A DNA stretch of 6,030 nt from Bacteroidota bacterium (GTDB lineage: Bacteria; Bacteroidota; Bacteroidia; Chitinophagales; Chitinophagaceae): positions 1 to 6,030 of the forward strand of contig CANETM010000106.1 of the NCBI GenBank assembly GCA_947441205.1, in the 5' to 3' direction. Shown here piece by piece: positions 1 through 6,030 of this stretch (its first letter is position 1; the number at the start of each line of letters is the position of its first letter). Below the pieces are notes generated by a model. It made no database searches, had not been told where the DNA came from, and saw only the letters and a program-made list of their open reading frames with translations. Both the position numbers and the translations under genes were made by a program.

Positions 1-203
1 CACCTGAAGGAAAAAAGAAAAAAGCAATCGATGCTTTTATTTACCGATTAGAAATGTGTACACTTTGCAATTTATGTATTGTTGCTTGCCCTAGTGATGC
101 TATTAAAATGGTTCCGAATTTCGAACACAGTGTTTTTGACAGAAGTAAACTAACTAAAATATTAAATAAACCGGGATCTAAAATAAAGGAGGGAATCGAA
201 TAA
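1..203 (+). CDS. nuoI: NADH-quinone oxidoreductase subunit I, C-terminal part (4Fe-4S ferredoxin subunit), 5' end outside window
   Basis: Only the last 66 residues are present; the reading frame runs from base 3 to the TAA at 201-203. A ferredoxin motif, CTLCNLCIVACP (C-x2-C-x2-C-x3-C-P), starts at base 57. It is followed by SDAIKMVPNFE, which resembles the stretch after the second 4Fe-4S motif of NuoI (E. coli has TAIQLTPDFE there). In the family, NuoI has two such motifs that hold clusters N6a and N6b, which carry electrons from the peripheral arm toward cluster N2 and quinone. The first motif must lie upstream of the window. The tail after the motif is short, lysine-rich and ends in KEGIE. 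The last codons contain the Shine-Dalgarno of nuoJ, and the stop codon overlaps the nuoJ start (TAATG), so the two genes are probably translationally coupled. The match to motif and gene order makes the call secure. Confidence 0.93.
   Translation, partial: PEGKKKKAIDAFIYRLEMCTLCNLCIVACPSDAIKMVPNFEHSVFDRSKLTKILNKPGSKIKEGIE
186..192 (+). promoter_or_regulatory. Strong Shine-Dalgarno for nuoJ, inside the nuoI coding end
   Basis: AAGGAGG, within a longer AAAGGAGGG at 185-193, lies 10 bases before the nuoJ ATG at 203. It also encodes Lys-Glu-Gly of NuoI. It is a near-perfect match to the anti-Shine-Dalgarno, and no other start in this window has anything similar. It supports the start at 203. Because it is also coding sequence, its use as a ribosome site is inferred. 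Confidence 0.7.
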
Positions 204-736
204 TGAATATTTCATCAATCCTATTTTACGCCATCTCTGCTTTCATATTAGGCGCAGGGATCTTAGCTGTCACCTCGGTTAAAATATTTCGTGCAGCTAT
301 TTGGTTGTTGTTTTCATTAGTGGGAATAGCGGCTTTATACTTTTGGATGCAGGTAGAATTTATTGCTGCTATTCAAATTGTAGTATATGTAGGTGGCATT
401 GTTGTGCTCATCATTTTTTCTATTTTCTTAACACAGAATTCTGGAAAAGAAATGAAAAGTACCCCAAACGGCAAAAAGATATTTTCAGCATTAGCAGCTT
501 TATTTGGAACAGCATTTATACATAATTTAATCGTCCACTACGATGGATTCGCGTTTAATTCTGCCGAGCCATTCAACCCAAGTGTAGATGAGATTGGAAC
601 TCAAATGTTAAGCACCACATCACATGGATTTATCCTGCCGTTTGAAGTGGTAAGTATGTTATTGTTGGCAGCCATGATTGGTTGTATTGTAATTGCCATG
701 CGCCCGGCTCAATCAAATAGCGAAACAACTACATAA
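203..736 (+). CDS. nuoJ: NADH-quinone oxidoreductase subunit J (membrane subunit, ND6 homologue)
   Basis: This 177-residue protein is close in length to E. coli NuoJ (184). It has about five membrane helices, near residues 5-24, 29-49, 53-77, 93-112 and 143-166. The family signature is in TM3, IQIVVYVGGIVVLIIF (residues 57-72), with the Tyr62 and Gly64-Gly65 region that forms the pi-bulge of ND6/NuoJ. The last helix starts with the conserved GFILPFEVVSMLLLAAMIG, with Glu148 in the PFE motif. NuoJ lies next to NuoA, NuoK and NuoH in the membrane; TM3 changes shape during turnover and is thought to link quinone chemistry to the proton path. The ATG overlaps the nuoI stop by one base and follows a strong Shine-Dalgarno, so the start is well supported. 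The loop at about 79-92 and the Ser/Thr-rich C-terminal tail are polar. Nothing is missing. Confidence 0.97.
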   Translation: MNISSILFYAISAFILGAGILAVTSVKIFRAAIWLLFSLVGIAALYFWMQVEFIAAIQIVVYVGGIVVLIIFSIFLTQNSGKEMKSTPNGKKIFSALAALFGTAFIHNLIVHYDGFAFNSAEPFNPSVDEIGTQMLSTTSHGFILPFEVVSMLLLAAMIGCIVIAMRPAQSNSETTT

Positions 737-787
737 AAAAAAGGAACTCATAAAATAAGATAAACAAGAAGTAAAGAAAAAATTTAT

Positions 788-1102
788 ATGCAAGAAATAC
801 CATTAACCCAGATACTATTTGTAAGCACTGCCTTATTTTTCATAGGCATGTATGGTTTATTTACAAGACGTAATTTAATTACGATGTTAATGTCTATTGA
901 ATTAATGTTAAATAGTGTGAATATTAATTTCGTAGCATTCAATAAATATTTATTCCCTAATAATTTAGACGGATTATTTTTTACCTTATTCATCATCACT
1001 ATTGCAGCTGCCGAAGCTGCAGTAGCCATTGCCATTATTATTAATTTATATCGCAGCCATAATTCGATTGATGTGGACGATGCAACTGAAATGAAATATT
1101 AA
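788..1102 (+). CDS. nuoK: NADH-quinone oxidoreductase subunit K (membrane subunit, ND4L homologue)
   Basis: This 104-residue, three-helix protein matches the usual NuoK size (E. coli 100). Helices lie near residues 6-24, 29-53 and 60-88. The two membrane glutamates that define the family are present: Glu38 in MSIELMLNSVN and Glu76 in AAAEAAVAIAI, equivalent to E. coli Glu36 and Glu72. They sit in the central hydrophilic axis and are needed for proton pumping. The segment TRRNLI before TM2 and the acidic IDVDD tail also fit the family. The gene follows nuoJ after a 51-base A-rich spacer with no Shine-Dalgarno at a useful distance; AAGGAA at 741-746 is about 40 bases too far upstream. In frame, a TAA at 761-763 blocks any longer start and no other ATG lies between, so 788 is the start. 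Confidence 0.97.
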   Translation: MQEIPLTQILFVSTALFFIGMYGLFTRRNLITMLMSIELMLNSVNINFVAFNKYLFPNNLDGLFFTLFIITIAAAEAAVAIAIIINLYRSHNSIDVDDATEMKY

Positions 1103-1151
1103 TGAAATCGCATAAACACTATCGTACACAATACGCTAATTAATACTTTAC

Positions 1152-3128
1152 ATGATGTCAAACTACTTTTATATACTTTGGATTCCCTTATTACCCCTTA
1201 TCAGCTTTGTGATTTTGGGTTTATTTGGTCGTAAATATTTATCTGGCATATCGGGACTGATAGGCACTGCAAGTTTATTGACGTCAACCCTACTTTCCTT
1301 TGTTGCTGCGAAGCAATACTTTTTTGTAGACGGAAAAGTAAATGGTGTATTTCAAAAAATTGTAGCATTTAAATTTACATGGCTTGAATTTTCACCCGGC
1401 TTATCTATTGACTTAGGTATGATTATAGACCCTATATCAGTCATGATGCTTGTTGTTGTCACGGCTGTATCCTTAATGGTGCATGTTTTTAGTTTAGGTT
1501 ATATGAAAGGCGAAGAACGTTATGCAACCTACTATGCTTTCCTATCCCTTTTCACTTTCTCCATGTTAGGTTTAATTTTATCTTCTAATATTTTCCAAGT
1601 TTACATGTTTTGGGAATTAGTGGGGGCATCTAGCTTTTTATTAATTAGCTATTACTTCAACAAACCGGCTGCTGTGGCAGCAAGTAAAAAAGCATTTATT
1701 GTTACTCGCTTTGCCGACCTTGGTTTTTTAATTGGCATATTAATTTTAGGATATTACGGAGGCACGTTAGATATTGGATTATTAATTGAAAGATTCACCT
1801 CTGCAAGCTCAACACAATTTATTAGCATTACCAATGCAAGCTTTTTAGGAGCTAGTATGCTTACCTGGGGCTTAACCTTATTATTTATGGGTGGTGCTGG
1901 TAAATCAGCTATGTTCCCATTGCATGTTTGGTTACCCGATGCAATGGAAGGACCTACACCCGTTTCTGCATTAATCCATGCGGCAACTATGGTAGTGGCA
2001 GGCGTTTATTTAGTAGCAAGAATGTTCCCAGTTTTTTCCATGGATGAAACTGCATTAAATATTGTTACTTATGTAGGTGCCGCCTCGGCTTTATTTGCTG
2101 CAGTTATTGCTTGTACACAAACTGATATTAAACGCGTATTGGCTTATTCCACCATGTCGCAAATTGGATACATGATGTTTGCGTTGGGTATTTCAAAAAA
2201 TGGAGGTGAAGCAGGTTTGGGCTATATGGCTTCTATGTTCCATTTATTTACACATGCCTTCTTTAAAAGTTTATTATTCTTAGGAGCTGGCTCTGTAATA
2301 CATATGGTACATAGTAATGAAATGAAGGATATGGGTGGTTTAAGAAAATTAATGCCGGTTACACATATTGCTTTTTTAATTGCATGTTTAGCCATTGCAG
2401 GTATTCCTCCTTTTGCTGGGTTCTTTAGTAAGGAAGAAATTTTAACTGCCGCATTCCATGAAAATAAAATTATTTATGGCATTGCCTTATTCACTGCTGC
2501 ATTGACTAGTTTTTATATGTTCCGTTTATACTTTAATATATTCTGGAGCAAGGAAGCAACCACAGCTAATCACGCACATAATGCGCACGGACATGATAAT
2601 CATGATGCACATGATCATCATGGTGAGGGTCCTTGGGTAATGAAGTTGCCTTTAATCATTTTAGCTGCTTGTGCAATTGGTGTAGGTTTTATACCTTTCT
2701 CAAATTTAGTTACATCGGACGGTAAAGCTTTAGAAACACATATTGATATTGCATTTTCGATTGCACCAGTAGCATTGTCGGTATTAGCTATTTTACTAGC
2801 TGCTAGTTTCTATAAAAATCAAAATGAAAAGTCCGACAAAATAGCGAGTGCCTTTGGCGGCTTTTATACCGCTGCGCATAAAAAGTTTTATGTTGATGAG
2901 GTTTATATATTCATGACGAAAAAAATAATATTCCCTTTCATTGGACAACCTATTGCTTGGGCAGATAGAAATATTGTCGACGGTTTTATGTTATTATTAG
3001 CAAAAATAACACTAAAAATTTCGGAACAAATTAAAGGTCTTCAATCCGGAAAGGTTCAAAACTATGCTATGTATTTTTTTGGTGGCATCGTTGCTCTTTC
3101 TATCCTATTTATCTATATCTGGAAATAA
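1152..3128 (+). CDS. nuoL: NADH-quinone oxidoreductase subunit L (distal antiporter-like proton-pumping subunit, ND5 homologue)
   Basis: This 658-residue polytopic protein is longer than E. coli NuoL (613). Key residues of the proton path are present: TM5 Glu155 (FWELVGASSF), Asp189 (TRFAD), TM7 Lys251 (GGAGKSAMFPLHVWLPDA), His276 (SALIHAATMV), His364 and His368 (HLFTHAFFKSLLFL), Lys372, and TM12 Lys427 (PPFAGFFSKEEIL). These correspond to E. coli Glu144, Asp178, Lys229, His254, His334, His338, Lys342 and Lys399. The C-terminus, from about residue 570, matches the long lateral helix plus final anchor helix, with LQSGKVQNYAMYFFGG near 630-645. A His-rich loop (residues 474-490) precedes KLPLIIL. 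The start is ambiguous between ATG 1152 and the adjacent ATG 1155, since neither has a Shine-Dalgarno. The gene lies 49 bases after nuoK. As the distal pump it couples to NuoM. Confidence 0.97.
   Translation: MMSNYFYILWIPLLPLISFVILGLFGRKYLSGISGLIGTASLLTSTLLSFVAAKQYFFVDGKVNGVFQKIVAFKFTWLEFSPGLSIDLGMIIDPISVMMLVVVTAVSLMVHVFSLGYMKGEERYATYYAFLSLFTFSMLGLILSSNIFQVYMFWELVGASSFLLISYYFNKPAAVAASKKAFIVTRFADLGFLIGILILGYYGGTLDIGLLIERFTSASSTQFISITNASFLGASMLTWGLTLLFMGGAGKSAMFPLHVWLPDAMEGPTPVSALIHAATMVVAGVYLVARMFPVFSMDETALNIVTYVGAASALFAAVIACTQTDIKRVLAYSTMSQIGYMMFALGISKNGGEAGLGYMASMFHLFTHAFFKSLLFLGAGSVIHMVHSNEMKDMGGLRKLMPVTHIAFLIACLAIAGIPPFAGFFSKEEILTAAFHENKIIYGIALFTAALTSFYMFRLYFNIFWSKEATTANHAHNAHGHDNHDAHDHHGEGPWVMKLPLIILAACAIGVGFIPFSNLVTSDGKALETHIDIAFSIAPVALSVLAILLAASFYKNQNEKSDKIASAFGGFYTAAHKKFYVDEVYIFMTKKIIFPFIGQPIAWADRNIVDGFMLLLAKITLKISEQIKGLQSGKVQNYAMYFFGGIVALSILFIYIWK
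2592..2618 (+). repeat. Imperfect 9-base tandem repeat inside nuoL, encoding (His-Asp-X)3
   Basis: Three consecutive units share CATGAT followed by three variable bases (AAT, GCA, CAT). They are in frame and encode His-Asp-Asn, His-Asp-Ala and His-Asp-His at NuoL residues 481-489. The unit sits in a wider His-rich loop with eight histidines in residues 474-490. The regular period suggests growth by replication slippage, which is an inference. The loop falls between predicted helices, so length change should be tolerated. Confidence 0.75.
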
Positions 3129-3167
3129 AAATTAAATCAATAGTATACCCTAACGATATATAACATT

Positions 3168-4649
3168 ATGAACTTAACATTACTTATAATAATCCCTTTC
3201 ATCACAGCATTACTTATTCTGATGGTAAAAGGTCTGCAACAAATTAGAGTCGTAGGTTTAACAGGAGCTGTTGCACAATTGGGCCTTACTGGATGGTTGT
3301 TAAATTCATTTCTTGCGGAAAGAGCTGCTGGAAATAATGCAGCCTATTTATTTGAGTCTAATCAAACCTGGTTCAAAGCATTAAATATTAATTATCATAT
3401 CGGTATTGATGGTATTGCTTTAGCAATGATATTGTTAACTTCTGTGATTGTGGTAGCAGGTATTTTAGTTTCTTGGACAATGGATAAACTAAGTAAGGAA
3501 TACTTTTTCTTATTGGTTTTATTGAGTATGGGTGCTTATGGTTTCTTCATCTCCTTAGATTTATTCACTTTATTCTTTTTCTTAGAAGTAGCGGTGATTC
3601 CTAAGTTTTTATTGATAGGAATATGGGGAAGTGGTGACAAAACAAAGAGTGCTATGAAATTAGCCTTAATGTTAATGGCAGGTTCTGCACTCGTAATGGT
3701 GGGGTTATTTGGCGTTTATTACAATACAAATACTTTTGATATTGTTCAAATTACACAGCTAGGTATTCCAGTGGGCGTTCAAAAATTCTTCTTCCCATTT
3801 GCCTTTCTTGGCTTTGGTGTGTTTGCGGCATTATTCCCTTTTCATACCTGGGTACCTGATGGTCACGCATCAGCACCTACTGCTGCAAGTATGTTCCTAG
3901 CTGGCATCTCAATGAAACTGGGCGGTTACGGATGTTTACGCATTGCCGCTTTAATGCCTGATGCAGCTCAAACCTATTCTTGGATCATAATTTTATTAGC
4001 TACTATAGCTATTATTTATGGCGCATTCGCCACCATGATGCAAACTGATTTAAAATATATTAATGCCTATTCTAGTATTAGTCACTGCGGATTTGTGATT
4101 TTAGGAATTGGCATGTTGAATAAAACCTCAATTAATGGTGCAGTGATTCAAATGGTATCACATGGTTTAATGACAGCCCTTTTCTTTGCAGCTATTGGTA
4201 TGATATATAGCAGAACACACACACGTATAGTGGCACAATTAGGCGGCTTATTAAAAGCAATGCCATTTATTAGTACCGTATTTGTAATTGCAGGTTTATG
4301 TTCATTAGGATTACCTGGATTTAGTGGATTTGTTGCTGAAATGACCGTATTTATGGGCTCTTGGCAAAATCCAAACGGAGCTTATCGTTTAGCCACCATA
4401 TTATCCGGCGCTTCCATAGTAGTTACAGCTGTTTATATTTTACGTGCAACCGGTCGTGCTATCATGGGACCCATTAGCACCGAACATGCAGTATTAAATG
4501 ATGCTACTTGGAATGAAAAATTAGCAGCCGTTTTATTAATAGCAGGAATTTTGGTGATTGGGTTAGCACCCTTTTTAATTAACCATTTAATAATGCCTAG
4601 CACGGATGCAATTATGTTGCAAATGGGCAAAGTAATAGTTACAAAATAG
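3168..4649 (+). CDS. nuoM: NADH-quinone oxidoreductase subunit M (antiporter-like proton-pumping subunit, ND4 homologue), atypical TM7
   Basis: This 493-residue polytopic protein is near the usual NuoM length (E. coli 509). Family landmarks in order: GIDGIAL (79-85), TM5 Glu140 in FFFLEVAVIPKFLLIGIWG, PFHTWVPDGHASAPTAAS (224-241), TM8 Lys250 in AGISMKLGGYG, QTDLKYINAYSSISHCGF (292-309, His306), His332 in VSHGLM, and TM12 Glu391 in LPGFSGFVAEMTVF. A glutamate rather than lysine in TM12 is the NuoM hallmark and separates it from NuoL and NuoN. The odd point is TM7: the lysine expected five residues before PFHTW (E. coli Lys234) is Phe219, while TM5 carries an unusual Lys146. The reading frame is otherwise intact, so this is not a pseudogene. 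The ATG follows nuoL by 39 bases with no Shine-Dalgarno. It acts between NuoN and NuoL in the membrane arm. Confidence 0.97.
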   Translation: MNLTLLIIIPFITALLILMVKGLQQIRVVGLTGAVAQLGLTGWLLNSFLAERAAGNNAAYLFESNQTWFKALNINYHIGIDGIALAMILLTSVIVVAGILVSWTMDKLSKEYFFLLVLLSMGAYGFFISLDLFTLFFFLEVAVIPKFLLIGIWGSGDKTKSAMKLALMLMAGSALVMVGLFGVYYNTNTFDIVQITQLGIPVGVQKFFFPFAFLGFGVFAALFPFHTWVPDGHASAPTAASMFLAGISMKLGGYGCLRIAALMPDAAQTYSWIIILLATIAIIYGAFATMMQTDLKYINAYSSISHCGFVILGIGMLNKTSINGAVIQMVSHGLMTALFFAAIGMIYSRTHTRIVAQLGGLLKAMPFISTVFVIAGLCSLGLPGFSGFVAEMTVFMGSWQNPNGAYRLATILSGASIVVTAVYILRATGRAIMGPISTEHAVLNDATWNEKLAAVLLIAGILVIGLAPFLINHLIMPSTDAIMLQMGKVIVTK

Positions 4650-4661
4650 AATCTTTGAACA

Positions 4662-6030
4662 ATGAATTATAATATATTAATACAATTAAGACAGGAGTTG
4701 GCACTAGCCATACTCATCTTTATATTGCTCTTTATTAAATTGGGTAAAGACAGAAGTAATGAAAGCATCTTAAACTTTATAAATATTGCATTACTTTTAA
4801 ATTTAGGCGCTGGCTTCTTAAGCCATGAAACGGGTGAATTATTCAATGGTATGTTTAATACCAACGCTTTAATTGTATTTGAAAAGAATTTATTAAACCT
4901 AGCTTTATTAATTATTTCCATGCAATCCTATTCATGGTTAAAAGAAAATAAAAATCTTATCGAGTTTTACATACTTACATTTACTTCCTTGTTAGGTATG
5001 TTCTTTATGATATCAAGTGGCAATTTATTAATGTTCTATTTAGGATTAGAGATGTCAACCATACCATTAGCAGCAGCAGCTAATTTTGATTTAACTAAAC
5101 GTAAATCATCAGAAGCAGCTATGAAATTAATTTTATCTTCAGCATTTTCTTCAGCCATATTATTGTTAGGTATCTCATTCTTATATGGCACAACTGGAAC
5201 CTTAACATTCTCTATTTTAACAGCACATATTAATGGCAATCCATTACAATTGTTTGCTTTCATTTTATTAATCTCTGGATTTGCTTTCAAAATTTCTGCA
5301 GTTCCGTTTCACTTATGGACTGCCGACGTTTATGAAGGATCACCAGTAGCGGTTACAGCCTTCTTATCCGTTATTTCAAAAGCTGCGGTTTTATTTACTT
5401 TAGTGAATTTATTATACAAAGTATTTACACCCATTGCAGACACTTGGTATTTAGTGCTTGTAGCTTTAGCAGCAGCCACTATTTTAATTGGTAATTTATT
5501 TGCCCTACGTCAGGATAATTTCAAACGCTTCTTAGCCTACTCTTCTATCGCTCAAGTTGGATTTATATTAATTGGTATTTCAGGAAGTTCACAAGCAGGT
5601 TCAGCCTCCTTGATTTACTTTATTTTAATATATATTTTCTCTAACCTAGCTGCATTTGGTGTTATATCAGTAGTAAGCACCTTAACGGGAAAAGAAAATA
5701 TTTCCGACTTTAAAGGTTTTTATAAAACCAACCCAATGTTATCATGGGTATTAACAATTGCCTTATTCTCATTAGCAGGGGTTCCTCCTACTGCTGGATT
5801 TTTTGGCAAATTGTTTTTAATGATGGCGGGAGCTGCTAAAGGCAATTATGGTATCATTATTTTTGCAGCCTTAAATATGGTAGTTTCATTTTACTATTAT
5901 TTAAAAGTAGTAAAAGCAATTTTCATGGATGAGAACAACGCTCCTATAGAAAAACTAGAAGTGCCAACGGTTTCAAAAATCGCCATGTATATATGTGTGG
6001 CAGGGGTGATTGTAACAGGACTTGCAAGTA
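4662..6030 (+). CDS. nuoN: NADH-quinone oxidoreductase subunit N (antiporter-like proton-pumping subunit, ND2 homologue), 3' end outside window
   Basis: The frame is open from ATG 4662 to the window edge, giving 456 residues and one extra base. E. coli NuoN has 485, so only about the last helix is missing. Pump residues are all present: TM5 Glu130 (FYLGLEMSTIPLA), TM7 Lys210 (FAFKISAVPFHLWTADVYEG), TM8 Lys240 (FLSVISKAAV) and TM12 Lys383 (LAGVPPTAGFFGKLFLM). They correspond to E. coli Glu133, Lys217, Lys247 and Lys395. The motifs DNFKRFLAYSSIAQVGF (285-301) and FSNLAAFGVIS (326-336) are typical of the subunit. The gene begins 12 bases after the nuoM stop, with no Shine-Dalgarno in that gap. 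NuoN is the antiporter-like subunit nearest the quinone-binding NuoH/J/K part and passes conformational or charge signals on to NuoM. Confidence 0.96.
   Translation, partial: MNYNILIQLRQELALAILIFILLFIKLGKDRSNESILNFINIALLLNLGAGFLSHETGELFNGMFNTNALIVFEKNLLNLALLIISMQSYSWLKENKNLIEFYILTFTSLLGMFFMISSGNLLMFYLGLEMSTIPLAAAANFDLTKRKSSEAAMKLILSSAFSSAILLLGISFLYGTTGTLTFSILTAHINGNPLQLFAFILLISGFAFKISAVPFHLWTADVYEGSPVAVTAFLSVISKAAVLFTLVNLLYKVFTPIADTWYLVLVALAAATILIGNLFALRQDNFKRFLAYSSIAQVGFILIGISGSSQAGSASLIYFILIYIFSNLAAFGVISVVSTLTGKENISDFKGFYKTNPMLSWVLTIALFSLAGVPPTAGFFGKLFLMMAGAAKGNYGIIIFAALNMVVSFYYYLKVVKAIFMDENNAPIEKLEVPTVSKIAMYICVAGVIVTGLAS

Noticed and set aside
301..525. 74-codon + strand frame inside nuoJ
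   Set aside because: It is an out-of-frame shadow of nuoJ, with a Cys/His/Phe-rich composition unlike a real protein and no ribosome site.
784..1035. 83-codon open frame on the - strand across nuoK
   Set aside because: It is antisense to a clear nuoK, its translation shows no recognisable family, and such frames arise readily opposite AT-rich membrane-protein genes.
1102..1143. Mini-ORF of 13 codons starting in the nuoK stop (TAATG), ending 8 bases before nuoL
   Set aside because: A stop-start overlap like the one at nuoJ is suggestive of a coupling leader peptide, but there is no Shine-Dalgarno, it is very short, and an ATG after a TAA is common by chance in AT-rich DNA.
1103..1151. Possible Bacteroidota-type promoter before nuoL (TAATACTTTAC at 1141-1151)
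   Set aside because: It only loosely resembles the TAnnTTTG -7 element, lacks the G and a TTTG at -33, and would start transcription inside nuoL.
3168..4649. nuoM as a decayed or non-functional gene because of the missing TM7 lysine
   Set aside because: The frame is full length, and the TM5 Glu, TM8 Lys, conserved His residues and TM12 Glu are all kept, so selection still appears to act on it.
4433..5290. Three - strand open frames (4433-4630, 4667-4921, 5036-5290) opposite nuoM and nuoN
   Set aside because: All lie opposite well-supported pump subunits, are Lys/Asn/Ile-rich and show no family motif.
3168..6030. The antiporter-like genes as a Mrp-type Na+/H+ antiporter or a hydrogenase membrane module instead of complex I
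   Set aside because: The fixed order I-J-K-L-M-N, a two-glutamate NuoK, a NuoI ferredoxin and the lateral helix of NuoL together fit complex I best.

Overview
The window is a stretch of the nuo operon for the membrane arm of respiratory complex I (NADH:quinone oxidoreductase). Six genes lie on the + strand in the canonical order: nuoI (3' end only), nuoJ, nuoK, nuoL, nuoM and nuoN (3' end cut off). Nothing convincing is coded on the - strand, and no RNA gene, insertion sequence, CRISPR array, terminator or attachment site was seen.

Organism: the DNA is AT-rich (about a third G+C by eye), leucine is mostly TTA, and most genes lack a Shine-Dalgarno sequence and start behind AT-rich leaders. 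These traits and the style of the Nuo proteins suggest a Bacteroidota member. This is an inference, not a database result.

Layout: 1-203 is the NuoI C-terminus with its second 4Fe-4S motif. nuoJ (203-736) starts inside the nuoI stop codon and has the only strong Shine-Dalgarno in the window. nuoK (788-1102), nuoL (1152-3128) and nuoM (3168-4649) follow after AT-rich spacers of 51, 49 and 39 bases. nuoN (4662 to the end) follows after 12 bases.

How the genes work together: NuoI passes electrons through its two iron-sulfur clusters toward the quinone site. NuoJ and NuoK sit next to that site in the membrane and carry the hinge helix and two membrane glutamates. NuoN, NuoM and NuoL are the three antiporter-like proton-pumping subunits, and the long C-terminal helix of NuoL spans them.

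Most notable: by motif alignment with its two paralogues in the same window, NuoM has Phe219 where the TM7 pump lysine is expected, and it has an extra lysine (Lys146) in TM5 close to the conserved Glu140. NuoL also has a His-rich loop built partly on a 9-base tandem repeat. Otherwise this is an ordinary housekeeping operon, and I see no sign of a new system.
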